Part shown: positions 11,191 to 21,733 of the stretch, in pieces
Position numbering within the stretch: position 1 is the stretch's first letter
Layout of the letters: each line of letters begins with the position of its first letter
Assembly: GCA_963170055.1 (NCBI GenBank)
Contig: CAUJGJ010000001.1
Location: forward strand, 907,501 to 971,500
Direction: 5' to 3'
Length of the DNA: 64,000 bases
From: Halisarca cf. caerulea
Taxonomy: Eukaryota; Porifera; Demospongiae; Chondrillida; Halisarcidae
The notes under the pieces: generated by a model
Databases searched by the model: none
The model's input: only the letters and a program-made list of their open reading frames with translations
What the model was told of the DNA's origin: nothing
Translations under genes and position numbers: made by a program

Positions 11191-13344
11191 ATGGGCGCGC
11201 ACATGTGTACAAGTTTCTCTGTGTGTATGTCTCTCTGTGTATGTGTCTCTCTGTGTGCGTGTCTCTGTGTATGTGTGTGTGTGCATGTGCACACACACTC
11301 TAATTTTCCTTGTCATATTGCACTCTAATAGAGAGAGTAGGATTGTTTTGTAGTCACAATTGAAAGTCTTTTGACATGTGATATCTCCATGTGTTTAGGA
11401 CTCCATGTAATGAGAATCCTAATATAATTTGTTTTTATGTTGTGGACAGCATGATTTAGCTGCTTCATGTATGCAACCATACTCCTACAGCACACTCTGA
11501 ATCGACACCTCCGTGTTCATACCAGCACAGTGAATGCAGACCATCAGAAGGTAGGAATGCCAATCTCTATCTAAGCAGTTGTAAGACTTGGTGAATGTAC
11601 TGTATACATTTCATGGTTGCACATGGATAATGAATGTTGCTATGAATCAGAGGTTTCTTCCAGAACCTGATTGATTTTCTCTACAGTGATAATTGGCTTT
11701 AATTGCACATCAAAGGGTTGTGGGCATTTGTAATTAATGACTAATGAAATTGTGAAGTATCTCCTAAGTGTGATGTTTATTTGTTTGCATACTGTGGTGC
11801 TTCAAAAACTCTCTATCTCATGTTATCTTTTGCTTCCTTTCCAATTCCATTTGCTGAATTTGACCAAGTTGATTGTATTATGGTGTACTTTGATATTATT
11901 GGCTTCTGATGGATAAACTTTGAATGTGCACATATATGTGCTGAACATTGTGATAGTTTGCACATGGCATATAGTTCAGGGTGTACTTTCCCTCCTACCA
12001 ACAGCATTGGATATTTGTCAATTCTACTGAGTCTTATATAGTAGTTATGGTTGCTTTATTATACCATCTTTACACATTAAATTTGATTTGAATGTGTGTC
12101 CTGTTTGTATCGTACAACTTACTTTATTAGTACCTTTAAGCAAGCACACAATCTGTACTACAGTGAAACCTCCACATAAAAGCTTTGGGGAAGACATAAA
12201 TTCAACTGATTTGTTCTTTGTAGAGAGATTGTTCTCTTGGGGAGGTTCCAAAGGTGTTTAAAACTATAAGAAGGATGTATTTTGAGACTGCAAGTCATGT
12301 TCTCTGTAGAGAGGTTTATTATACTGTGTCCTTATATAGAAGAGTCCACTATCAGAGGTTCCACTGTAGTCAACTGTGTACTGTTCGTGTGATTAGAACT
12401 AGGAAGGAGTATGTTATAAACCCAGTAGTTACTATACAATGCTTACTGTACTTAATGGTAAATAGGCACACACCATGTGTATTATGTAGAAACCAATGGT
12501 TGGCCAAGGAAGTTGCATCATAGAATTTGCTTGTGCACGATTCCAATCTGCTTGGTTGCATAGGTGTTTCACTGTAAGTCTAATTTATGCATTCAGTTAA
12601 AACAATAATACAGTGAGTGGAACCTCCAATAGTGGACTCTCCCAAATAAGGACACAGTATAATAAACATCTCTGCAAAAAGACATGACTTATGGTTCCAG
12701 TATAATTCCTATACAGTGAGAACTCACTTATCCACACCTCAGATATCCAGTTCCCTCACTTTCTGCAGCAGTTTCTATTGGAACAAATCTGCAATAATCC
12801 TACTGTACACTATACTACTGATCCCTCATTTATCCAGTTCCCTCACTTTATCTGCAATTTCATCCAGAATGTATGTGTGCGGATAAGTGAGGTCTGACTA
12901 TGATACATTTTGAACCTCCCAAAGAGAAAAACCTCTCTACAAAGAACTAATCAGCTGAATATGGTGTCCTGAAAGTGCCTTTTATTTGGAGGTTCCACTG
13001 TAATATTATGAACAAAGCACAATGTAGTATGATTTGGTAAAGTATCTTCAGTCCCTCATTTTATAAAGTTTGTAGTAGATTTTTGACTATATTTGTCACC
13101 CTTTTGGCAGAAGTGATAGAATACTCTCCGGTATTATGTGATTGCCAAATGATCCTGATAATATTTTGTTTTCATTTGTGTGCTTTAAGCCTCTAATAGG
13201 TCCAATGTGGCTGTGTTGTGTATAGTATAGGCATTTTTTTTATTTATTTGTTTTTTTACCCTGTAGATAGCAACCAGTACAACGTTAGTGTCATCTTTGT
13301 CAGGTTACAGCAATCTTGTGGTGAACAGCCATTCACAAATGTAG
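5344..13344 (+). CDS. GTF3A: TFIIIA-like C2H2 zinc-finger protein (5'-partial, spliced)
   Basis: Encodes zinc fingers equivalent to 3-9 of transcription factor IIIA, the nuclear factor that binds the 5S rRNA gene and 5S RNA. Exons and phases fit throughout: 5344-5431, 7295-7380, 7823-7899, 9882-9965, 10047-10093, 10194-10280, 11017-11112, 11491-11550, 13267-13344 (TAG). Each finger shows C-x2/4-C-x12-H-x3/4-H. Diagnostic TFIIIA features are FKKHSQL in finger 4, HLKRH in finger 5, the short finger 7 (CKECSEQF) and the finger 8/9 pair with NLNQHVRSFHDGLKPFVC. The C-terminal SSLSGY resembles the conserved tail of vertebrate TFIIIA. Exon 1 in view starts in the last base of a codon, so upstream exons (fingers 1-2, start) must exist, but none was found in 1-5343. 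They may lie before the window. The identification is strong; the symbol is by similarity. Confidence 0.88.
5432..9881. other. Introns of the TFIIIA-like gene, few features
   Basis: Apart from the exons at 7295-7380 and 7823-7899, the stretch is AT-rich intron with no recognisable genes, clear inverted-repeat elements or long tandem repeats. Small open frames here are not supported. Confidence 0.6.
11154..11300. repeat. (GT)n-rich microsatellite
   Basis: A pure GT run from about 11155 to 11189 is followed by degenerate GTCTCTGTGTAT-type repeats. It lies just downstream of the finger 8/9 exon, inside the intron. Confidence 0.9.
12161..12366. mobile_element. MITE, cagtgaaacctc ends, TA target
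   Basis: The inverted ends cagtgaaacctccac and gaggttccactg are flanked by TA at 12159-12160 and 12367-12368. It lies in the last intron of the TFIIIA-like gene and has no coding capacity. Confidence 0.7.
12611..13000. mobile_element. MITE carrying a second, nested MITE
   Basis: The outer inverted ends cagtgagtggaacctcc and ggaggttccactg are flanked by TA at 12609-12610 and 13001-13002. A different element is nested inside at about 12714-12898: cagtgagaactcacttatcc pairs with ggataagtgaggtctgac, again between TA dinucleotides. Confidence 0.65.
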
Positions 13345-13696
13345 CTAAACATGCTGTGTTGTATCGAAAATTTCACTTTGATTTTTAACCTACATATAAA
13401 CTCATGTTTATTGTTCACACAACTACAAATTTTGACTGACAAATATTTCTCATAATCACTATTTTCATCATGTAACTGTATTCAGTGTTTTCTTGTGGTC
13501 AACACCTGTGATCAAATTCATAGTTGTCAGGTGACCTTGAAGCCCTGATAACTCATACTGGTTTATGAATATGTAGGACTTCGCTCCACTATATAAACTC
13601 TATTCCCTTCAAAAGGCTCTATCAGCAGAAAGAAATTGTGTTATAAGCAGTGTCATAGAACTACGCCCAAGGTCATACCATAAACTTTTAGTTTCA
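13345..13696. other. Short intergenic space between TFIIIA-like and homeobox genes
   Basis: Only about 350 bp separate the TFIIIA-like stop codon from the first homeobox-gene ATG. An open stretch in frame with the homeobox ORF runs back to 13577, just after a possible acceptor (atgtag), but has no ATG. It is therefore treated as 5' UTR or an upstream exon, and a second exon upstream cannot be excluded. No TATA box could be assigned. Confidence 0.5.
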
Positions 13697-14630
13697 ATGA
13701 TGCCAGAAGCTGTAACCCCTTCCTGTGCCTCCAGTCCACCTGGTGCTCAACAAGAAAAAATGGAAGAGAAGCACAGCACAGGTAGTAGTGGCAATGGCTC
13801 TCCAGAACCAACAAGTGATGGTGAAGGCAAGAGTCCAACTCTCAGCTCACGTCCTATTAGGCGGCACCAACGCCGATTTAGGACAACTTTCTCAAGTTAT
13901 CAGCTACAAGAACTAGAAGCAGCCTTTGCTAAAACACACTATCCGGATGTATTTATGAGAGAAGATCTAGCAATGAGAATTAACCTAACAGAAGCTAGGG
14001 TACAGGTATGTTGCTGCCATCTTGTGACTTAAGTTTGTTTTGTTTGATGACTATTTTTACTTTTACTATATTTAGGTTTGGTTTCAAAATCGACGGGCTA
14101 AATGGAGAAGAGCCCAGAAAGCAAATCAGCAAGCTGCAGCTGCAGCTGCTGGGATAATGAGTGGTCAGAATGGACTTCCCCCATCAGGACTACCACTGCC
14201 ACCATCACTGCCTCACTTGGACATACATCCTCATGCTATGCTTCCAGGCTTGCCCCCTAGTAGTAGCTCCTTATTAATGGCACCAAAATCAGGAACAACA
14301 CCTCCAGTCAGCATCCCCTTCTTTTCAAGCATTCCCCCTAATCCAGAATGTTCACATCTCCCCAATTTGCCTCCACCTTATAGCTCCTCTGTTCCTCAGT
14401 GGCCTTCTCAACAAAATCACTTTATGTTCCCCACACATCTGCCTGTTAACAATGGGTATAATCCATCAACAAACCTTCCTCTTGGTAGTCCTGTTCACAG
14501 TGGCTTTTCTAGTCCACCTTCAGTACCACAACCTCCTCAGTTAACTGTTGACTCAAGTGCATCACCGCTAAATACCCCAAGTGATCCAATCTGTACAGCA
14601 AGTATACCTATGACCACAGCAAGATGGTGA
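13697..14630 (+). CDS. Paired-like (PRD class, Q50) homeodomain transcription factor
   Basis: Two exons, 13697-14005 and 14076-14630 (TGA), joined in phase 0, give 287 residues. The homeodomain is at about residues 58-117, with [16 protein letters not shown] (helix 1), [16 protein letters not shown] (helix 2) and the recognition helix [11 protein letters not shown]. Gln at homeodomain position 50 and the Arx/Alx/Prrx/Otp-like helices place it among paired-like genes. The intron falls between positions 46 and 47, a site shared by many paired-class genes. No paired domain is seen. The N-terminus is Ser/Gly/Pro-rich and acidic. After an Ala run the C-terminus is Pro/Ser-rich, as in transactivation regions, and no OAR motif is visible. 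The protein should act in the nucleus on TAAT-type palindromes. The exact orthology group is not resolved. The start is the first ATG in the open frame. Confidence 0.92.
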
Positions 14631-14708
14631 TGATCTTAAAGAGCACTGATCTTTTTATTCCATATCCACAATCCAATACATAAACAGTGTTGAAATTTAT
14701 CATTTGCA

Positions 14709-15059
14709 CATTGCTACAAACCAGTACTCAATCTAATTGCTTTGCCTGTACATGTTAATTTGTTTTCACCTCCAGATTCAAGGTCACCTAACATGTTTTG
14801 TTCATTCAGTATATATAGTGTATTATCAATTGTGATGGTCATTTACTTTGCTCACTCTGTGAGTGCATTATGTGAGTAAGTTATGACATTTTACATACAT
14901 ATGTATATTATTTCAGGATATACTGTCCAATGTTATCATTTCTTCAAATTCCACTATTATAATATTTTTATATAATATTTTACATTGATGTCTCAGTACA
15001 TGAAGTAAAGGACATTGCTACAAACCAGTATTCAATCCAATTGCTTTGCCTGTACATGT
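14709..15059. repeat. Short direct duplication in the 3' flank of the homeobox gene
   Basis: About 46 bp (cattgctacaaaccagta...tttgcctgtacatgt) at 14709-14755 recurs at 15013-15059 with two visible differences. It probably lies in or just after the 3' UTR. Confidence 0.85.
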
Positions 15060-16016
15060 GTATATCCCAGAATTATACAGTCTTTGCACTGTATGGATAA
15101 AATGTACACTTGCAATAATTATTGTAAGTGCATGTTTGAACTATTATTATTCTACCTAGTACATGTATAACCATCAATAGTACTATGCCACAGGAGCAGC
15201 ACCACATGTTACTAATTAAATGGGGACCAGGGCTCAAATTTCTGATGTTCATGCTACTATAAGGTAGAATCGTATAAAAAAGACTATGTACATAACGTTG
15301 TGATTAATGGTCAATTAATGGTCCACAAGTACAATACAGTACGTTTAAGAGTCAGGGATTGCAGGAGTGCATGTAAGGGGGGGCATGCCCCCAGGCCCTG
15401 TTTTGCCATGCAAGTGTTCAAGCCACCCATGTGCTGCCCCTACCCCCCCCCCCCCCCCGTTTGGTTATATTATGGTGATATTGCATGTAAAATTAAAGAT
15501 ACATCCATTTAATTATAATAATTATGATATAATATTGTGAAAGTCAGGACAGAATGCTATTGGAATAATTTGATGTAACTGTTAAGCTGGAGCAGATCGA
15601 CAGCTTATATTCAGATACCACATGCAGACATATATGTACTGTATATCAAGACTGATATAATTTAATTATAAATGTCATGATTTATTTTACACATATAATT
15701 ATTACGTATATCTATATAGCTGCATGCAATTGCAAGTTATATGCAGAAGCTAGGGCTGGTGCTTCTCCCATGCAAATATATTTAATACTATATATACGTA
15801 CAGTCATAACTTTCATCAGCTGCCTTAATTCAAATCTGCATGCATGAGGAAAATTATATATAGCTAGGATATTAAATTGTTGTATTAATAAAGGGTGTAT
15901 AAAAAACATTATAAAAAATGGTAAAAGGATATAGGATTGACACAGGATCATGCAAAAAGGCATTATCCAAGAAGGATTCTCCAAAAACACTTGGAACAAA
16001 AGGGTAAGTTGCAAAA
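15060..16016. other. Non-coding, AT-rich stretch
   Basis: No gene or clear element is seen. A 'ggggggcatgcccccaggccc' block at about 15376-15400 followed by a poly-C run at 15444-15458 resembles the G/C-rich blocks found with R2-like repeats elsewhere in the window. Confidence 0.5.
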
Positions 16017-16200
16017 CTGGTACAGGGCTAGGTGGGCAAGGGCAAGACATGCAGGCATAGAGCTAGACGAGGATAGGGCTACACATACATGAGGCTAGAC
16101 GGGTATAGGGCTAGACAGAGTTTAGTTGGACTGAGTGCACACTGTGCAAATATTCCTACATCCCACATGTGCAGCACATTATACAGTACATATGTGCTGC
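16017..16200. repeat. Degenerate 'catagggctagac' minisatellite with hairpin end
   Basis: Loose repeats of ggctagacgggtatag type run to about 16130, followed by 'ttggactgagtgcacactgtgcaaat-tcctacatcccac'. The same combination occurs near 36020-36160 and, with a much longer tandem array, at 58255-58500. Confidence 0.7.
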
Positions 16201-16718
16201 GGGATAGCTAGGATATTAAATTGTTGCATAATAATAATAATAATAATAAAATAATAATTTAGCAATAATTAGCAAAAGTGTGTTGCTTTAGTGCATACGT
16301 ATGTCATATAATAAGCATGTTCCTATAGAACTAAAGTTCTAGTTGCACGTCTTATATTGAACTTTAGACAATCATAACAATAATAATTATCAATGCTGAT
16401 TATAATGGCGAAACTTGAGGTAAGCCAGTATGTAGGTCATGATTGTTTTAGTATAATCTAAGATTTTACATAATCTAATTTATTTCCCAATGATCGAGCA
16501 ACTGAGGTTCACAGGTGGTGCGCAAAGGAGGGACAAATCAGTGTATGCTCACATGCATGCATATACGTAATTCCCACCAAATAAGACTGATCGACCATTG
16601 GATCAAAAATGCATGGCAATTATGCGTATATTGCTATTGAATTGGTGAATGGCTTGCATTGTTGATGACTGTGCTCAGAGTTGATGAAACATGCACGATG
16701 TGTATCAATAGCTGTCAA

Positions 16719-16720
<2 letters not shown>

Positions 16721-16797
<77 letters not shown>

Positions 16798-16824
16798 CAC
16801 ACACACGTACGCACGCACACACAT

Positions 16825-16859
<35 letters not shown>

Positions 16860-16866
16860 CACGTAC

Positions 16867-16897
<31 letters not shown>

Positions 16898-16953
16898 TGC
16901 ACACACACACACGTACGCACGCACACACGCACACACACACACACACACACACA
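16721..16953. repeat. (CA)n microsatellite, imperfect
   Basis: CA repeats have scattered aaac, gtac and gcac interruptions. They produce open frames on both strands that are not genes. Confidence 0.97.
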
Positions 16954-17364
16954 TGTATTTACAAATGTATATATATGTGTGCATGTTTTAATTATATACA
17001 GTATATGCACACTTTTACATTAATGTACATATGAATGTATATGTTTAAATTGTGTGCATATATGTATAATATGTAGTTGCCATGCAATCCCTGTCATCAA
17101 ATGTTAAAGGACAGACCATATGGGATCTGGTTATCCGATGACATCTATTCCCTATATATAAAAGTGTCAGATAAACCAGGTGTTGAATAAATTAGGTAGA
17201 ATTGTGTACAGTTTGGTGATCAAGATTCACAAGAGAGTGTCGGATAAATGAGGATGCCAGATCAACCAATGCTAGATGAATCAGGTGAGACTGTAGATCA
17301 TAGCTTGCAGGACGTTAACTCACTGCTTTTGCAGAACACATATTGTTTATGGTTCAAATAAATA

Positions 17365-17566
17365 CAGTGGAACCGACATACTCCTGCATGGATAGAAAGT
17401 ATACTCCTTCTGTCCTTTCCTATACATACAGTCTCAAACTCAAGGGACTGATGAAAAATCTTCATTTTATCAGAATTTCATGTTGTCAGAATAATTACAA
17501 ATACTTGGGGCATTAAAGGAGCCATTTTCTCCTTATCCGAAATTTCATGTTAACAGGGTTCCACTG
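17365..17566. mobile_element. MITE, cagtggaacc ends, TA target
   Basis: The left end cagtggaacc and right end ggttccactg form a 10-bp perfect inverted repeat with TA at 17363-17364 and 17567-17568. A second, more diverged element of a related type (ending ccaggtg...gagactgta) lies just upstream at about 17110-17296. Confidence 0.65.
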
Positions 17567-18027
17567 TAATTATTTCAAACATAAATTTGGCTGGTCTAAC
17601 TACGGCCTTGGATCGTGGAGTTGAGCTGCTCATGTATCCAAAAATACATATACATTGGACCTCATTGTGCATCTATCCATACCAACTTACTGTATAAACG
17701 TACTAGGTGCAATCTTATAATTAGTATCATGATAATTTGGCATATAGATACAGATGTCAGTTACAGGACAAATTAAACTCAAGGAATAAATTATATCCTA
17801 CAAACGTATATTCAGTTATAAGAAAGTTAGCAGATATAAAAAGCACCTACAAGATTATATTATTATATTTTTAATGATCAATAATTATACCCAAAGTATC
17901 AAGTCATGGCCTGAAGCAATACAGAGCACTTACATGAAAGACAGTGAATGGCATGAGTCTGAAAATGGTGAATTGTTCCTAGAATTGGTGCTGCATTATA
18001 CCCTTTCAAATACACACTGACACATAC

Positions 18028-18180
18028 CTGCTGCTTAATATGGTAGTTGGCATACAAGGGGTGTCTCCAGTTATCTCTTGATGTCTTGTCATCTTGAAAA
18101 TTTGAATTGCTGATGGATCAATGATGCCAGATGTTTCCACAGCAATCAATACAAAGACATGCATGGGATGTAGCAATGGA
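18028..18180 (-). pseudogene. Relic of retroelement family B, extreme C-terminus
   Basis: The minus strand reads IAVETSGIIDPSAI followed by a TGD motif. This matches the C-terminal tail of the family B copy at 54835-57350 (PVAVETSGTVGPTSASFL, then ATGEP). Upstream sequence is too decayed to follow. The match was made by eye within this window. Confidence 0.5.
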
Positions 18181-20870
18181 TCTGTAATGCTTCTCCTTAA
18201 TTCTCATTGCAATTCTCTGTGGCCAAAGCAACTGACCCCGGTTTGACACTGGACCTCTTCAGGTACGAAGGTACAAAGGTATCATGCAATCCCTGCACGT
18301 GATATCCCAGAGAATGGCTTCCCATATCTCCATGCAGGGCACTATAGAAACCCCGTCCGACTGTTTTATACATTTATCTACTTGGAAAATCGTCAATACG
18401 TACATCCGAATAAGTCGCAATCATTTTTGGAGCTCCAAAATGTACCGGAAGTGAGTTTTATAGCAAATTAAAAATGCGTTCAATCATAACATTTATGGTC
18501 TTTTGCATGTTATCCCTATATACCCATAAAATTTATTATAACAGGTTATTTAAATTGGTTAACACAAAGTCGCTTAACAAGAAATATTAATTGCTAACTG
18601 TATAATATTATACAATAATACTATCTCCATACTTATACCAAAAATACTTTGATATAATATATTAATTAGAAAATTAATATCTTAGTGCACCCTGGGATTC
18701 TTGTTAACCAATTTCTGCAATTATTATTGCATCTACTGTTTTTGGCCCAAATTTGGTATATAGATTTGCGATATAACGGAATATATATTGTTATTGGTAA
18801 GCAATTACATTTTTCTATAGATGTGTATTACGTACCTATGTATAACTAATTTGCACTCATCAGCATGAACTATACCATGTTACGTAGTATATAGTGTCTA
18901 TGGTTATAATAATACAATGGAGTCTCATGCATGTATGTTTGTGTGTAAATATGGAGAATATAAGGAAAATTGCATCTAATGGTGTGTTTGGTTATTTGAA
19001 TTGCATGTTCACATAATAATAACGGTCTAGAGTTTGCATAACTGATTGACTATTGTAAAATTCATAGGTAAATGTATCATGGATATATGGAAAGGAGGAA
19101 GGTGGACTTGATTCTTCTATATATATATGCATATAATATATATAATTGAAGCTAGGCCTAAAATATTGGCTTTATAATTGTCAACACAATGGAAAGTAGA
19201 GGACACTGATAGCATGGAAGTTATGGCTTACAGGGCTCTGCCCGAGTGATCTTCCAAGGTGGTATATAATCATGTCAATCATGCAATTCACAGCTAATGC
19301 ATGTTTGAAGACCTATACTTTTAAGTGTACCTTCCAACTGAAAACATCAGCGAAGGCTTTTTTCAAACTAATAAGACTAAGTAGTGTGATTTTAAATATC
19401 CAGGATCCAGTCTCTGAAAAGTTAGAGGTAGTTAGCCGTGCATGAATTTAATTTGTTGGTTGGACCCAACCATGCAACTCTGCTCAGCTGCAGTGTAGGC
19501 AGAACTCTGAGCTTGAATGCATGTCAGAACAGATGACTTATAATTGTACACAATTGAATTTGGTGAAGAATAAAAGCCCAAGCTACGGCTGGGTCTGCAC
19601 TCTCCAAATAAAATAATATGCTGATTTTAATTGGCTACAGAATAGATATCAAGGGCATATGGGCATATTTGCTATATACCCAATATACAAGCATTATATT
19701 ATATTTCCAAAGATATAGTTAACTTTTGCATGCAGCATGCATGTGCCAAGGGTATATACATAGATTCATCCTGCATGGTAAATTATTCCAACCATGGATC
19801 TGCAAGTAACTAATTGCTATTGAGCTTCGGCAAGATCCTATCAGAATTTGTGGAAATATATAACCCTCAATGCAGATACCATGCACCTTATCCTAGACCT
19901 GGACTTGATTAACTCAAGCTTGAGGTCCTTGATCCTCCAATCACAAAAGCGCAGGAACAAACTACTGTTCCCTATAGTCTCGCATTGCCAGACCCTACTT
20001 GCACATTGATCAAGTAGAGTCTGGTTCACAAGACAAACTGTTCCCAACTACTGTCTGATTTTCTTGCTACGTATACCATGTCCAAAGCATATACATATTT
20101 ATGTGTATAATATTATACAATATGGGCTCATATGGTATACATGCATGCAATTTGTATACAAGGGACTCATATTTTCATACTTCCTAAATTCTTCCAGCTC
20201 ACAAATTGCTCTTGTACCACCCATGCAACTACTGTCATCTTGCATGTGGACAGGTCCCCCATTTACGTACATACCAGTGTATATACCAGTGTATATACCA
20301 GATCTGGTGCTGAAGAGGTTACTTGACAATGTCAATTAATGCACATGCAAGTTTTTGACTTCATCAAATAAGGATTACCAGTAAATGTCATCTATATATC
20401 TTGACTGTTACCCTTTGTTTCCGTTTCCCGTTGAGAACTTAGTATAAATTGTGCATGGAAATTGGGCACATAATCAGTCCATTAATGTGGCTTTTGCTAA
20501 TTAAAACTGATGCAATTGTCACCATGCACTATACACTGAAATCATGATCAATTGGTACCAGATCCTTCAATAAGCTACAATTCAACTCCAGGTAAACTAC
20601 AATCACTAGGATCTTTTGCAACATACCGTCTATATGTACGTACATACATGTAGTCAGATTATGGAATTCAACACCCTTGATTGACCCATCATTTCCATTT
20701 ATTACTATATATAGTGTGTATATATATACATACATACAGAATAGTGACAAAATGGCAGCTAAAGAACTCAATTAGTAGTCAATTACACTACTGAACAACC
20801 TAAAATAGGCATAGCATTAAAGTTTTGAATATACATACATGCAACATGCACTGATGTGTTAGCAAATCTT
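18181..20870. other. Non-coding stretch
   Basis: No gene is recognised. A 'gtctggcaatgcgagactata' segment on the minus strand near 19970-19995 looks like a repeat terminus but no partner end was found. The stretch is AT-rich with several short TA-rich runs. Confidence 0.45.
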
Positions 20871-20879
20871 GAGATATGA

Positions 20880-21480
20880 TAATGGATCATTAGTAATAAG
20901 GCCTGGTACGTTTTGCTACTGTACATCATAAATAAAATCAAGTGTATCTTGTCCAAAGACGCCTGTGGACTACAGGACAATTGGTTGAAAGCAGTACAAT
21001 GAGAGCAAATCTCTGTAAGTTTCCTGCTTTCTGTCTGCCGCATGATCAGCAAGCATACCTGCCCTAACTGAGGACATGTGAGCGTGGGACGAAGCAAAGG
21101 AGCCCCAACAGGTTACGTCTCACACCAGGGCACGACCTTTGGACCATGGGGTAACGGTAAGACCATCTGGTCTCCTGCTGTTACTACGACATAAACCACA
21201 TAAACCACATGGTTCCAAGGTTGATGGGACATTGAAAAGTGGGTACGGTACGGTGCACGGTGTCTAAGTGCAGCATAGCACAGGAGTCGAACTACCCTTG
21301 CTTCTCCAACAGGTAAGGCCATGGACCGCTGAAGCATCCACCTGTGACCCACAATGAGAACAAGAATGAGGGCTACATAGAGGGACTCCAACCTAGAGAC
21401 CTACAGCTATGCATATGCTCTCATCTGACATGTAAAGTCCAAGAGCAGAAACTGGAGGTGCATTCACAATGGGGAATATC
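20880..21480 (-). pseudogene. Relic of retroelement family B, C-terminal domain
   Basis: On the minus strand, frames interrupted by stops carry the family B landmarks in order: PPVSALGLYMSDESICIAVG, a Cys knuckle CSHCGSQVD, the restriction-like endonuclease core RPDGLTVTPWSKG followed by a DVTCW segment, and the tail STGVFGQDTLDFI. At least three stops or frame changes break it. It is a 5'-truncated, inactive copy. Confidence 0.75.
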
Positions 21481-21733
21481 TATCCCATGTATCCCCCCAC
21501 CCTCCAGAAACAAATGTAGGTCCATATTAATCTGCTTCAAATGTGAAATGCAATAAGGGTGAAGAGTAGAATTGTAAGTGGTCAACCATTGCAATAGTTC
21601 AGTATTACTCCAAAAAATAAATCTATGACAAGTAAGAGATTACGAGGCGAATATGAACCTGTGCATATTCTGCTCAATAGAGAAATGCAATTAGAATGAC
21701 TGAAAATATAATTGAAAAGATATACTTGCCACA

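Noticed and set aside
13577..13696. Upstream extension of the homeobox frame, or an alternative last exon of the TFIIIA-like gene
   Set aside because: No ATG lies in the extension, and the TFIIIA-like C-terminus reads better as the exon 13267-13344 ending with SSLSGY and a stop. It is kept as UTR.
16620..17034. Open frames over the second CA array
   Set aside because: Same cause: dinucleotide repeat without stops on either strand.
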